Assembly (NCBI GenBank): GCA_045588185.1
Contig: JAZNDR010000087.1
Location: 1 to 61,309, forward strand
Source: Scatosoma sp045588185
GTDB taxonomy: Bacteria > Bacillota > Clostridia > Christensenellales > Borkfalkiaceae
Length of the DNA: 61,309 bases
Direction of reading: 5' to 3'
Part shown: positions 34,200-43,137 of the stretch, piece after piece
How the letters are laid out: each line of letters opens with the position of its first letter
How positions within the stretch are numbered: the first letter of the stretch is position 1
Program-made: the position numbers and the translations under genes
Notes under the pieces: generated by a model
The model's database searches: none
What the model was told of the DNA's origin: nothing
Seen by the model: only the letters and a program-made list of their open reading frames with translations

Positions 34200-35669
34200 A
34201 TGGAAAATTACAGCGTATACGAAGACATTGCAAATCGCACGGGCGGAGATATTTATATCGGGGTAGTCGGCCCCGTGCGTACGGGAAAATCTACCTTTAT
34301 CAAACGGTTTATGGAAACGCTCGTTCTGCCCTTGGCAAAAGAGGGCGAAAAATCGGTTATGACGGACGAATTACCCCAGTCCGCGGCAGGGAAAACGGTG
34401 ATGACCACCGAGCCGAAATTCGTCCCCGCAAAGGCTATGAAAATTGCCGTTGCACAGGGCGCGGAAGCCTCGGTTCGGCTCGTCGATTGCGTGGGCTTTG
34501 CCGTCGAGGGCGCAAACGGATTTGAGGAGGACGGCGCGCCCCGACTTGTCAAAACCCCTTGGCAGGACTCGCCTATGCCCTTTGAAAAGGCGGCGGAGCT
34601 GGGCACGGAAAAGGTTATCAAGGAACATTCCACGATAGGCGTGCTCGTTACGACGGACGGCAGCGTAACGGATATTCCCCGAAGCGGTTATATTTCGGCG
34701 GAAGAACGCGCCGTAAACGAGCTCAAAGAACTCGGAAAACCGTTCGTGATTTTGCTCAACTGCAAAGACCCGTCCTCGCAAACGGCGTTAAAGGACTCGC
34801 TTGCGGAAAAATACGGCGCGCCCGTGTTGGCGGTCAATATCGAAACGATGGGAGAAGCGGAGCTTTTAAGCGTTTTGCAAACCGCATTATTCGAATTCCC
34901 CGTGACGAGTATCGAAGTGCGTATTCCCAAATGGTTACAGTCTTTCCCCGAAAGCAACGGTACCGTTTCCGCACTTTTAACCGCACTCAAAAAGGTGACG
35001 CCGACCGTGAAAAAAATGCGCGATTGCTTTGCGCTGGAAACGCTTTTCGACGAGGACGCGGACTTTCTCAACCCCACGGAAATCCGTATGGATTTAGGCA
35101 AAGGCAAAGCCGAGCTCATCTTGGGGGTAAAGGAAGACCTGTTCTTGCGGGTAGTAAGCGAGGCTTGCGGGGAGGAAATAGGCGACGAGCTTGCTTTGAT
35201 GCAATACGTTTGCGCACTTTCCGAGGTTAAGCGCGGTTACGGTAAAGTCAAGGACGCGTTGGAAGAAGCGGAGAAAAACGGCTACGGTATCGTTTACCCC
35301 GATGAAACGGACTACGAGCTGGAAAAACCCCAACTCGTCAAAAAGAACGCGGGCTACGGCGTGAAGTTCAAGGCGAACGCAACCAGCTATCATATCGTCA
35401 AGGTAGGCGTTTCGGGGGCGGTCAGTCCGATTATCGGTACGAAACAGCAAAGCGAAGAATTTGTCGGCGAAACCTTGCAGGCATATGAAAACGGCGGGGA
35501 AGAGATATGGGAAACCAACATTTTCGGCAAATCCCTCCGCGCCTTAGTCGGCGACGAGCTGTCGGGTAAATCGAACGCAATGCCGATAGAGCTTCGCCGT
35601 AAAATGCGCCGTGTGGTAACGCGTGTGGTCAACGAGGGCAAGAGTAATCTCTTTTGTATTCTGTTTTAA
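34200..35669 (+). CDS. spoIVA: Stage IV sporulation protein A, coat-assembly ATPase
   Basis: The product is 489 aa, normal length. The Walker A GPVRTGKST (24-32) is followed by the long central region and a C-terminal end RVVNEGKSNLFCILF typical of SpoIVA. It polymerises with ATP on the forespore outer membrane and forms the base of the coat. Expression should depend on the mother-cell sigma factor SigE; I see only GGAGG before the ATG, and no clear SigE box can be claimed. It is the best proof that the organism sporulates or descends from a sporulator. Confidence 0.96.
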   Translation: MENYSVYEDIANRTGGDIYIGVVGPVRTGKSTFIKRFMETLVLPLAKEGEKSVMTDELPQSAAGKTVMTTEPKFVPAKAMKIAVAQGAEASVRLVDCVGFAVEGANGFEEDGAPRLVKTPWQDSPMPFEKAAELGTEKVIKEHSTIGVLVTTDGSVTDIPRSGYISAEERAVNELKELGKPFVILLNCKDPSSQTALKDSLAEKYGAPVLAVNIETMGEAELLSVLQTALFEFPVTSIEVRIPKWLQSFPESNGTVSALLTALKKVTPTVKKMRDCFALETLFDEDADFLNPTEIRMDLGKGKAELILGVKEDLFLRVVSEACGEEIGDELALMQYVCALSEVKRGYGKVKDALEEAEKNGYGIVYPDETDYELEKPQLVKKNAGYGVKFKANATSYHIVKVGVSGAVSPIIGTKQQSEEFVGETLQAYENGGEEIWETNIFGKSLRALVGDELSGKSNAMPIELRRKMRRVVTRVVNEGKSNLFCILF

Positions 35670-35728
35670 GAATAAAACACGCGGAACAAGGGCATACTTT
35701 TACAAAATTCCGTTTTGGAGGATTTTGT

Positions 35729-35890
35729 ATGGGAAAATCGTCGAAAGCCAAGAAAAACAAAGTGCCGAAAATCACCGAGGAAGAGTACGCAAACTACCTC
35801 TCGTCGTTAAAAGCAGGGGAGCAGGTACGCGTTGAACGGGAAACGCCCCCGTTAAAAACTTGCGTAAGCAACGCAAAGAACGAAGTGTAA
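35729..35890 (+). CDS. 53-aa basic protein of unknown function
   Basis: The product begins MGKSSKAKKNKVPKITEEEY and contains ANYLSSLKAGEQVRVERE. The ATG at 35729 has a strong TTGGAGGA ribosome site. The N-terminus is Lys-rich. Part of the coding region (35821-35836) is a copy of the interspersed DNA repeat, read as Q-V-R-V-E. It lies between spoIVA and a terminator; a spore role is possible but unproven. Confidence 0.65.
   Translation: MGKSSKAKKNKVPKITEEEYANYLSSLKAGEQVRVERETPPLKTCVSNAKNEV
35821..35836 (+). repeat. Interspersed repeat copy within the 53-aa gene
   Basis: GCAGGTACGCGTTGAA, identical to the copy at the end of the MATE gene (51369-51384) over these 16 bases. Confidence 0.5.
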
Positions 35891-35895
35891 AGAGT

Positions 35896-35925
35896 GCGCG
35901 GAGCAGTTTTTGCTCCGCGCGTTTC
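35896..35925 (+). terminator. Rho-independent terminator
   Basis: A perfect 10-bp GC stem (35896-35905 / 35911-35920) with loop GTTTT and a short T run. Confidence 0.8.
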
Positions 35926-35986
35926 GTATACAAATTTTTCCTTTTGGGCATATTATAGTTAATGACAAATAAAAGGAGAATTGCCC

Positions 35987-37270
35987 ATGAATCCATTTGA
36001 AGAAAAAGCACAACCGATAGAAAGCGCTCTGCAAAACTGGAAGGAGCTTTATCCAAAGCCCTACGATAAACGCTGTGTCGATCCGTACACCAAAACCCGT
36101 ATTATATTGATGAACGGTACGGAATTTGAAGCGAACTGGTTTTCGCATCAGCTTGCCCGCCACACGGACAACAACGACTTACGGCGCGACCTTGCCTTAA
36201 CGCGCGAGGTGGAAAAGCAACAGCAATTGAAAATTTCTTTGCTGAAACCGCAAAACGAAAGTATCCTCGAACACACGATCGGCTACGAACAGCTTGCCGT
36301 TGACCTCACGGCAGAGCTTGCCAAACGCGAACTGGATTGTAATGTAAAAACCGCGCTCGATTTCGCTTTGTTGGAAGATTTCGACCACTTGTATCGGTAT
36401 GCAAATCTTTTGGAAATGGAACAGGGCGTTTACGCTGAATGGCTGGTGGGGCGGTACACGGAAATTATGCCGGGACGCCCGACGATTTCCCACCACCGCT
36501 TCCCCAAGGATAACGTTCGGAAAGGCATCAATGCAAAAGAAGCGGACGTACAAACGGTGCTCAACACTATGATTATCACCGCCGCGGAACAGCAAACGAT
36601 GAATTATTATATGAACGTAACGAATTTCGCTTGCTCGGATATCGGCAGAAAACTCTATCAGGAAATCGGGCTTGTCGAAGAGGAACACGTTACGCATTAC
36701 GAGTCGCTTATGGACGCCAACGCGACTTGGCTGGAAATGCTGTTGTGGCACGAGTATTGCGAATGCTATCTCTACTGGTCGTGCTATAAGACGGAAACGG
36801 ATTCCCGTATCCGTAAATTCTGGGAACAAAATCTCGACTTTGAAATTGCACACCTGCACAAGGCGGTGGAGCTTTTGAAGAAATACGAAAAGAAGGACTG
36901 GCAGGAAGTTATCAAGGACGGTACTTTCCCCGACCCGATTTCCCTGCATGAAAATATTGATTACGTCCGCAAGATATTAGGGGAAACGGTACAGTATACG
37001 ACGGTGAAGGACAGCTATAAGAAAATCAACGCGCTTTCCGAAAACGCCGACTTTTTCCGATTCCAAGAAATCACCAACCCCACCACACAAATCGTGCCTT
37101 CGCATTGTGTAATAGAGGGGTATATCCGTCGGCACGGCGCGGATTATCGGTATCAGGTTTCGCAAGGTCCTGTGCCCGAGCTTCGCAACCGCCGTCAGGA
37201 CAATACCAGCGTGGGCAGAAAGCCCGACGCGGCGGAGTCCACTAAATTTTTCTGTAACGAAGAGGAATAA
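35987..37270 (+). CDS. Ferritin-like diiron-type protein, uncharacterised
   Basis: The product is 427 aa. It is mostly helical. Candidate metal ligands occur as in ferritin-like bundles: LLEDFDHLYRYANLLEMEQG (about 130-149), AAEQQTMNYY (about 199-208) and EIGLVEEEHVTHYESL (about 225-240), the last with the E-x-x-H pattern. A long N-terminal part (FEEKAQPIESALQNW) and a C-terminal region rich in aromatic and charged residues surround this core. No signal peptide. I chose the ATG at 35987, with AAAAGGAG upstream. Catalytic function is not known; oxygen defence is possible. Confidence 0.6.
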   Translation: MNPFEEKAQPIESALQNWKELYPKPYDKRCVDPYTKTRIILMNGTEFEANWFSHQLARHTDNNDLRRDLALTREVEKQQQLKISLLKPQNESILEHTIGYEQLAVDLTAELAKRELDCNVKTALDFALLEDFDHLYRYANLLEMEQGVYAEWLVGRYTEIMPGRPTISHHRFPKDNVRKGINAKEADVQTVLNTMIITAAEQQTMNYYMNVTNFACSDIGRKLYQEIGLVEEEHVTHYESLMDANATWLEMLLWHEYCECYLYWSCYKTETDSRIRKFWEQNLDFEIAHLHKAVELLKKYEKKDWQEVIKDGTFPDPISLHENIDYVRKILGETVQYTTVKDSYKKINALSENADFFRFQEITNPTTQIVPSHCVIEGYIRRHGADYRYQVSQGPVPELRNRRQDNTSVGRKPDAAESTKFFCNEEE

Positions 37271-37273
37271 CGC

Positions 37274-37318
37274 AAAAAGAAATTCGACGCAAAATATTTT
37301 CGCGTCGAATTTCTTTTT
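37274..37318. terminator. Bidirectional terminator
   Basis: A perfect 17-bp stem (37274-37290 / 37302-37318) beginning AAAAAGAAATTCGACGC, with an 11-base A/T loop, between the converging ferritin-like and ceramidase-like genes. Confidence 0.88.
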
Positions 37319-37329
37319 ATATGATAAGT

Positions 37330-38688
37330 TTATTTTCTCAAACCGTCCAAAAGCTTTTGACCTGCTTCAATAATCGTTTCCGCAACGCCTGCTTTATAGT
37401 TAGACGATCTCGCTTCGTAGCCGCCTTCGTCGTACGAATCGCGCATCGGGAAATATCCTCTGCTGCCGTTCGTCAAACAGGTAGGGCAGACCATTTTCCA
37501 GCCTTTGGATTCTTTCAAACCCATACCGACACCCGTGAAAGGTTCGCCGGGAATACCGATAAACGCTACGTCGCCGATTCTAATTCCCGTCAAATTCATA
37601 GGGAAGAATTCGGGACCGTGCTCTAAACGTACTTTCCGTCCCGCGTCGGCTACCATGGTGGACAGCATCATGCCCTTGTAAGGAAGCTCGCTGTCCTTGC
37701 CTGCGATATGCATTTCGTTAATGTATCTCGCTTCTTCCATTTCTTCGGGCGTAGGCATATTCGAAGCAACTTTTGCAATTTCTTCCACAAACTTGATTTC
37801 GTCAACGGGTAAAAATTCTACCTTTTCGTAAACGTTCATCAAAGCGCCTGCAACGACGTTGCCCATATGACGAGAATGCGCATAGCCTCTCGTTACGTCG
37901 TCGAAGTCATTGAACATACCATTCAAGTCCCCGCCGACGGGCTTTACGTTTACGTGGTTGATATCGCCTTGCGCACCGTTAAAGAATACGCATTTCGTGT
38001 TTTCTACCGCGCGTTCGAAAATTCTGCGGGCGAACCCGGGCCAGTCTGCCGACGCCTTGTTGTTACCGATAACGTCGGGGTGGTTGCCGTAGTTCCCGAT
38101 AACCACGTTATCGCCGCATTCTCTTTCAAAACGAATCACGTTCACGGTTTCGTCTAAAAGGCCGATAGATTTTACGATATCGGGGTTGTTTACGCCGGGG
38201 TTGGTTTTGGTCGAACCGTCTTTCATAAGATAACGGCGGTTGAAACCGATACGCTCGGCTTTACTAAACCCGATACCCATTCTTGCGGGTTTTAAATCCG
38301 CAATCGCGTAAACGATAGAATCGGCAATCTTTTTCATAACCAAAGAGTCGTACTCTCTGTCGATATCGTTCGTCCAGCTATCCTCTCTGCCAAAGCAGGG
38401 GCCTACGTGCGTATGCGTGGTGTGAATGAAAATAGCCTGTTTATCAAGGGAAGTTACTTTTGCGGCGTATTCTCTTGCCGCTTCGTAATAGGGCGTTTCT
38501 GCCGCTTCGCTGTCGAGCGTAACGAGAGCAACCGTCACGCCGTCTTTTTCGACGGCGACGGTGTTGATCTCTAAATCATCAAGGATACCCTCGTTTTGGC
38601 GTTGGTGGAAATATCCGCGCAAATTAACGCCGAGCGGGGGATTGATTTCTATTCTTGAAAAACCGACTTTCAAATCATAGTTAATCAT
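37330..38688 (-). CDS. Neutral/alkaline ceramidase-family hydrolase, cytosolic
   Basis: The product is 452 aa with no signal peptide. Metal-site motifs of the neutral/alkaline non-lysosomal ceramidase N-terminal domain are visible: SRIEINPPLG, HTTHTHVGP (89-97), GNHPDV and FFNGAQGD. True ceramidases are secreted and about 650-750 aa with a C-terminal lipid-binding domain; here both are missing. It is the third gene of an operon with a NagA-like and a NagB-like enzyme, so it may hydrolyse an N-acyl amino sugar or another amide (inference). Confidence 0.85.
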   Translation of the reverse strand: MINYDLKVGFSRIEINPPLGVNLRGYFHQRQNEGILDDLEINTVAVEKDGVTVALVTLDSEAAETPYYEAAREYAAKVTSLDKQAIFIHTTHTHVGPCFGREDSWTNDIDREYDSLVMKKIADSIVYAIADLKPARMGIGFSKAERIGFNRRYLMKDGSTKTNPGVNNPDIVKSIGLLDETVNVIRFERECGDNVVIGNYGNHPDVIGNNKASADWPGFARRIFERAVENTKCVFFNGAQGDINHVNVKPVGGDLNGMFNDFDDVTRGYAHSRHMGNVVAGALMNVYEKVEFLPVDEIKFVEEIAKVASNMPTPEEMEEARYINEMHIAGKDSELPYKGMMLSTMVADAGRKVRLEHGPEFFPMNLTGIRIGDVAFIGIPGEPFTGVGMGLKESKGWKMVCPTCLTNGSRGYFPMRDSYDEGGYEARSSNYKAGVAETIIEAGQKLLDGLRK

Positions 38689-38712
38689 TTTTTACGACTG
38701 CTCCTTAGGCGA

Positions 38713-39702
38713 TTAGTAGCCTACCTTTTCCCAACAATCGAACGGTGCCGCAAGCTCGTCGCTTACGAGTACTTGCGTCTTCATCGTCTGCAACATAGAG
38801 CTGGGGATAAGCGGGGTAACAGGTCCGTGAAGCACCAAACGGCTGGTCATTCTCTGCCAAGAAGAGAAGGTACCATTCGTCAAAAGTGCGTGCACTTCGA
38901 TTCTTTCTCTTGCGTTCTTTACGTCAACGGGACCGATCGTAGCCGCCTTGGGAGGTACGTCTGCGATATAACCGGACTGACCGAATACGCCGTGCAAGGA
39001 GTTCTGTGCAACGGTAAGGGGGTGAAGGTCAACGATACGCGCCTTCATATTCAACCATTCGTCGATTTGCGCTTTGGTGGGTTCTACCGCGGGGTCGAAG
39101 CCTTCGGGGAAGAAATCGGGAACGGGGTCGATGAACGCCATATGGCCCGTCCAACCGGGGGAGGAAGAGCAGATATCCGCGCCGCCTTCGCCGCATTCGG
39201 TAATCATATCCGAATAGTTAGCGATGTTCTTGTTGGTGGGATAATGTACGTTCGAGAGGGGCATACGAAGCTTCTCGTCGATTTGATATACGAGGTATTT
39301 CAACATCGAGTGCGCAAAGCCCGCTTTGTAGGTTTCGGGAGCGATATTGCCGTCCTGATCCGCCCATTCGTCCATTGCGAACAGGTGCACGTTTTTACAG
39401 TCTACCTTGAAGTAGTTGATAAGCTGTGCAAGGGGGATATAGGTATCGGGCTCGGGGTTGCCGAGGATAAGCGTGATCTTCTTGCCGTTTTCGGACGCTT
39501 CTTTAATACGAGCGAAAAGGGTAGCGATCAAAACGGGATGGGGGTTCATCATAACCTTGATATTGAAATCGGGGTTAGGGTGCTTTTCCAAGTCCGTTCC
39601 GCTGATTTTTCTCAGCTTTTCGCAAAGCTCTCTGTCCTTAAAGGGCACGAAGCTTGCAGGGGTAAAATTGAAATCGGTTGCGGGGTCAAAAATTTTGCTC
39701 AT
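38713..39702 (-). CDS. NagB-like sugar-phosphate isomerase/deaminase, altered active site
   Basis: The product is 329 aa. It belongs to the glucosamine-6-phosphate deaminase fold: AMDEWAD (110-115) matches the DEY motif. Where E. coli NagB has DGH (Asp141, His143) this protein has TGH (185-187), so the ring-opening Asp is lost. An extra ~60 residues N-terminal and PDFFPEGFDP insert make it larger than NagB (266). It overlaps the nagA-like gene by 4 bases. It has a distant paralog at 57161-58108. Confidence 0.78.
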   Translation of the reverse strand: MSKIFDPATDFNFTPASFVPFKDRELCEKLRKISGTDLEKHPNPDFNIKVMMNPHPVLIATLFARIKEASENGKKITLILGNPEPDTYIPLAQLINYFKVDCKNVHLFAMDEWADQDGNIAPETYKAGFAHSMLKYLVYQIDEKLRMPLSNVHYPTNKNIANYSDMITECGEGGADICSSSPGWTGHMAFIDPVPDFFPEGFDPAVEPTKAQIDEWLNMKARIVDLHPLTVAQNSLHGVFGQSGYIADVPPKAATIGPVDVKNARERIEVHALLTNGTFSSWQRMTSRLVLHGPVTPLIPSSMLQTMKTQVLVSDELAAPFDCWEKVGY

Positions 39703-40838
39703 TTTGATTCTCCTTTAAATATAGTTTTCTTAACGTTGAATTTATCGTCAACCATAATGAGGTTGGCGTAATTTCCTTCTTCAATGTAGCCTACGTCCGT
39801 AAGACCTAAAACCCGCGAGGGGTTGTACGAACCGAAGCGGAACGCGTCTACCACCGAACAGCCCGTGTGTACCATAAAGTTACCGCACGCAATATCCAGT
39901 GTAAGTCCCGAACCCGCAATTTCGCCCGCGTTGTCGAAATGAATATCGGTGGCTTCTTCAAAGCCCGCGGGGATAGGTCCGTCGCAAACGAACTGATCGG
40001 CAATAAGAATGATACGGTCGTCGCCTTTAATACGGCGCACAAGCCGTTGCATATAGGGCACTACGTGAATACCCATTCTATCCGAGATAAGCTCGGCGTA
40101 AATTTCCTTGTTATAATTAACCGCCTCGTCTACGCATACGCCGCGGCATTCCGAATAATGCTCGATAGTACCCGTGGCGTTGGTGTGGTGCGTGGCGATT
40201 TTTAAGCCGTAGGGGATATACTTTTCCACCTGCTGAGGCGTTGCTTCGCTGTGCGCTACGGCAAAAACGATGTTGGGGATTTCCGCTTTCACGTCGCGGA
40301 CGAATTGCTCGATACCTTCGCGTTCGGGCGCAAAGCACCATACCTTTGCACTGTCCTTAACGCGCTTTACAATATCTATGTATTCCTCGCGCACGACGGC
40401 GTCTTTCCAAACGTTCTTGTCCCGTTCGCAGCCAAAATTCGGACTCAAATACGGTCCTTCCATATAAAAGCCGACGAAATTTTCAAATTCGCCGTTATCT
40501 CTTGCGGTAAGAATATCGTCCGCCGCTTTGATATACGCTTCTTTATTGAGATTGTTATACAAAGCCGGGAGCACGCCCGTTACGCCATGGCTCAATAAAT
40601 AGGCAGAGGTCGCTTTCGGTTCTTCGAAAATCCATTTATTATCCGCCGCGTGAGTATGAATATCAATCAGCCCAGGACCGACGTATAACCCCTCAGCGTC
40701 TATCGTTTCGCAGGCTTCGGGCAAAGCCACGTCCTTGGCTTTACCGAACTTTTTAATCCGTTCGCCGTCCATCAAAATAACGCCGTTGGGGATAAGATGA
40801 TCCCGCATTACGATGGTCGCATTGATTATCGCTTTCAT
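39699..40838 (-). CDS. N-acetylglucosamine-6-phosphate deacetylase-like amidohydrolase
   Basis: The product is 379 aa. The NagA framework is seen: HTHAADNK (metal His near 61-63), YMEGPYLSP with the metal Glu, AVAHSEAT with a metal His, and HHTNATG. Toward the end, the usual TDAM region is ADQFVCDG, so the substrate pocket differs. It is the first gene of the three-gene minus-strand operon and removes acetyl from an amino-sugar phosphate (inferred). Confidence 0.85.
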   Translation of the reverse strand: MKAIINATIVMRDHLIPNGVILMDGERIKKFGKAKDVALPEACETIDAEGLYVGPGLIDIHTHAADNKWIFEEPKATSAYLLSHGVTGVLPALYNNLNKEAYIKAADDILTARDNGEFENFVGFYMEGPYLSPNFGCERDKNVWKDAVVREEYIDIVKRVKDSAKVWCFAPEREGIEQFVRDVKAEIPNIVFAVAHSEATPQQVEKYIPYGLKIATHHTNATGTIEHYSECRGVCVDEAVNYNKEIYAELISDRMGIHVVPYMQRLVRRIKGDDRIILIADQFVCDGPIPAGFEEATDIHFDNAGEIAGSGLTLDIACGNFMVHTGCSVVDAFRFGSYNPSRVLGLTDVGYIEEGNYANLIMVDDKFNVKKTIFKGESK

Positions 40839-40859
40839 GTACTTACCTCGTTTCTAAAA

Positions 40860-40921
40860 CGGTAATTTTCTTTTATAGAATTACCGACTATTATTATACA
40901 TATTTTTTTTCGTTTAGTCAA
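40860..40921 (-). promoter_or_regulatory. Promoter of the nagA-like operon with operator-like repeat at +1
   Basis: On the minus strand TTGACT (40916-40921), 17-bp spacer and TATAAT (40893-40898). An inverted repeat CGGTAATT / AATTACCG (40860-40867 / 40879-40886) begins at the predicted transcription start, a typical repressor site. Confidence 0.8.
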
Positions 40922-40991
40922 GAATATTTCAACAACTTTTTTAAAAAAACAATTTTACTTTGCAAACGCAAAAAAATTATTTTCTTTTCGC
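40893..40991 (-). promoter_or_regulatory. Upstream promoter block shared with the TIM gene
   Basis: Read on the minus strand from GCGAAAAGAAAATAA to TATAAT, this 99-bp block is clearly alike to 45099-45198 upstream of the TIM gene: same start, same length, A/T-rich middle with GAAA and TTCG elements, then TTCTTGACTAAA. Shared control is inferred. Confidence 0.65.
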
Positions 40992-41009
40992 AAAGTTTTC
41001 TTTGTATAA

Positions 41010-41042
41010 AATAAAACGCTTCACAAAAAGAAACGTTTTATT
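41010..41042 (-). terminator. Rho-independent terminator of the MFS-to-rpe operon
   Basis: Stem AATAAAACG / CGTTTTATT (41010-41018 / 41034-41042); on the minus strand it is followed by a T-rich tract after the rpe stop. Confidence 0.7.
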
Positions 41043-41051
41043 AAACAGGAA

Positions 41052-41702
41052 TTAAGCTTCCAACGAACGGATAAACGCCGTTTTGTCCGCCGCTTTTAAA
41101 CAAGCCGAGCCGGCAACCAATACGGTTGCGCCGTTTGCTTTGCAAACTTCCGCCGTGTTTACGTCTACACCGCCGTCTACCTCGATTTTACATTCGGGGT
41201 TGATTGCTTGCAATCTTTCTTTCAGCAAAGCCACTTTCGGCATCATATCCGCCATAAAGCTTTGCCCGCCGAAGCCCGGCTCTACCGTCATAACCAACAC
41301 CAAATCGCATTTTTTAAGATACGGTTCGATTGCCGAAACGGGCGTATTCGGTTTTACGGAAAGTCCCGTTTTTACGCCGCATTCGTGGATTTTATCCAAG
41401 GTCTTTTCGATGTTTTCGGGCGAGTCCGCTTCGATATGTACCGTCAAATAATCCGAGCCTACTTTGCAGAATTGTTCGATGTAGCGAAGAGGACGGTCAA
41501 TCATCAAATGCACGTCCAAAACGCGGTCGGTAATTTTTCGCAATGCGGAAACGATAGAATATCCAAAGGAAAAGTTGGGCACGAACGAGCCGTCCATGAC
41601 GTCCACGTGAAACCATTTCGCACCGGCTTGTTCCAAAAGCTTTACGTCCCGCTCCATATTCATAGGATCGGCAGCCAACAAGGAGGGAGCTACGATATTC
41701 AT
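41052..41702 (-). CDS. rpe: Ribulose-phosphate 3-epimerase family
   Basis: The product is 216 aa. TIM-barrel motifs: SLLAADP, HVDVMDGSFVPNFSFG with metal His and Asp, HLMIDRP, MTVEPGFGGQ and VDGGV. It would interconvert ribulose- and xylulose-5-phosphate; the operon setting allows a related ketose-phosphate such as allulose 6-phosphate. The ATG at 41702 has AAGGAG upstream. It is the last of five co-directional genes. Confidence 0.88.
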   Translation of the reverse strand: MNIVAPSLLAADPMNMERDVKLLEQAGAKWFHVDVMDGSFVPNFSFGYSIVSALRKITDRVLDVHLMIDRPLRYIEQFCKVGSDYLTVHIEADSPENIEKTLDKIHECGVKTGLSVKPNTPVSAIEPYLKKCDLVLVMTVEPGFGGQSFMADMMPKVALLKERLQAINPECKIEVDGGVDVNTAEVCKANGATVLVAGSACLKAADKTAFIRSLEA

Positions 41703-41712
41703 ATTTTTCTCC

Positions 41713-42396
41713 TTATTTATCGCAATCAAGCATCGTTTTATTAGCGCCGCAAAGTCCCTCGAAATCGGTAATGAAAGCTTCTACGGCACTCGTAACGCAA
41801 GCGTTTTTAATGAGATTTTCAATGACGTCAGGGGCAACGGTCGCCGCGCCTACGCCGTACGCGCAAAGCTCTTGCACTTGGTTGGAGTTTTTGAAGCTTG
41901 CCGCCAAAATTTGCGTTTTAAAGCCGTTGTTTTCAAAGATATTTTGAATCATCTTCGTGCTTTCGATACCGTTCGCGCCGAGGTTGTCGATACGGTTTAC
42001 GTAGGGAGCCGCGTAATCCGCGCCCGCCTTTGCTGCCAAATACGCCTGCATCGGCGTATAGATTGCGGTTGCCGTAATCTTAAAGCCCTCTTTGGATAAC
42101 GCTTTCATAGCCTTTAAGCCTTCGGGAATAGTGGGGATTTTGATATAAGTGTTTTTACCCAAAATTTCCGCCATTTTATGCGCTTCTTCAATCATACCTT
42201 CCGCGTCGCGGGAGATGACCTGTGCGTGCAATTCCGCTTCGTCGCCGATAAAAGCACGGATTTCCTTTAATACTTCGTAAGGATTACGCCCGCTCTTTGC
42301 AAGGATAGAGGGGTTCGTCGTTACGCCGTCGATAGGGTAATACTGATAGATGTTCTTGATTTTTGCAACGTTTGCGTCGTCAATGAGAAGTTTCAT
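41713..42396 (-). CDS. Transaldolase / fructose-6-phosphate aldolase family (short form)
   Basis: The product is 227 aa, the small MipB/FSA/TalC type. It has DDANVAKIKNIYQYYPIDGVTTNPSI at the start, the Schiff-base Lys in TYIKIP and TATAIYTPMQAYLA. FSA-type enzymes cleave fructose-6-phosphate or related ketoses to dihydroxyacetone and an aldehyde, while TalC acts as transaldolase; I cannot tell which. The ATG at 42396 is preferred to the one at 42411, which overlaps the GAGG. Confidence 0.88.
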   Translation of the reverse strand: MKLLIDDANVAKIKNIYQYYPIDGVTTNPSILAKSGRNPYEVLKEIRAFIGDEAELHAQVISRDAEGMIEEAHKMAEILGKNTYIKIPTIPEGLKAMKALSKEGFKITATAIYTPMQAYLAAKAGADYAAPYVNRIDNLGANGIESTKMIQNIFENNGFKTQILAASFKNSNQVQELCAYGVGAATVAPDVIENLIKNACVTSAVEAFITDFEGLCGANKTMLDCDK

Positions 42397-42414
42397 AATT
42401 TTATACCTCATAAA

Positions 42415-43134
42415 TTAAGATTTTTTATTTGTCAGAATTTTGATTTTATCGTCGCAACGGCTCACGTACGAAAAGCCCGTGCGCCCGATTTTCGTTTCGT
42501 CCGCGACGATGAGTACCTTTTTCGCTCTCGCAATCATAATACGGTCGATAATCGCTTCCTCAGCGTGGCAAGTCGATATTTCTCCCTCGGGGCTTACGCC
42601 GTCCACGGATAAAATCGCCCAGTCCGCCCCGAACCGATTAAGGTGGTCTTGCGTGTCCGCACCGTAAGTAAAGCTATACTGCGAATTGATAGACCCGCCG
42701 AGTAAAATAACGCGGAAAGAGGGGACGCTTCCAAGCGTAGTCGCCACCGAAAGCGAGTTGGTTACAACGCTCAAATTTTTTCGTGCTTTCAATTCTTCCG
42801 CCACAATCAAAGTGGTCGTTCCCGAATTGAGGAACAGCGTATCGCCGTCCTGCACCAACTGTGCCGTTGCTACGGCGATCTCGCGTTTTTGGTCGTAGTT
42901 TTCAATTGAATGCTCGTGTGCAAGGACTTCCCCGCTAGGGAGAATTGCCCCGCCTGCCATGCGCACTAACTTACCTTCGTCCGCAAGTGCGTCGAGGTCG
43001 CTTCGAATGGTTACCAAGGACGCGCCGAGCGTTTCGCTTAAACTGGCGATGTATACCTTTTTCTCTTTGCGCAGTATATCTAAAATTTTATTGCGGCGAA
43101 TGCCGATTTTTCCCTCACCGTTCCCGCTTGCCAT
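42415..43134 (-). CDS. DeoR-family transcriptional repressor
   Basis: The product is 239 aa. The N-terminal HTH reads RRNKILDILRKEKKVYIASLSETLGASLVTIRSDL, and the sugar-phosphate sensor domain has FLNSGTTTL and the late DETKIGRTG. It lies within the MFS-SIS-DeoR-transaldolase-rpe operon, so it probably controls it and perhaps the two similar promoter blocks at 40.9 and 45.1 kb. The inducer would be a sugar phosphate of the pathway. Confidence 0.92.
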   Translation of the reverse strand: MASGNGEGKIGIRRNKILDILRKEKKVYIASLSETLGASLVTIRSDLDALADEGKLVRMAGGAILPSGEVLAHEHSIENYDQKREIAVATAQLVQDGDTLFLNSGTTTLIVAEELKARKNLSVVTNSLSVATTLGSVPSFRVILLGGSINSQYSFTYGADTQDHLNRFGADWAILSVDGVSPEGEISTCHAEEAIIDRIMIARAKKVLIVADETKIGRTGFSYVSRCDDKIKILTNKKS

Positions 43135-43137
43135 AGA

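Noticed and set aside
37867..39771. Plus-strand open frames (up to 332 codons) opposite the NagB- and ceramidase-like genes
   Set aside because: Shadow frames; composition is unlike real proteins and the minus-strand genes have clear family motifs.
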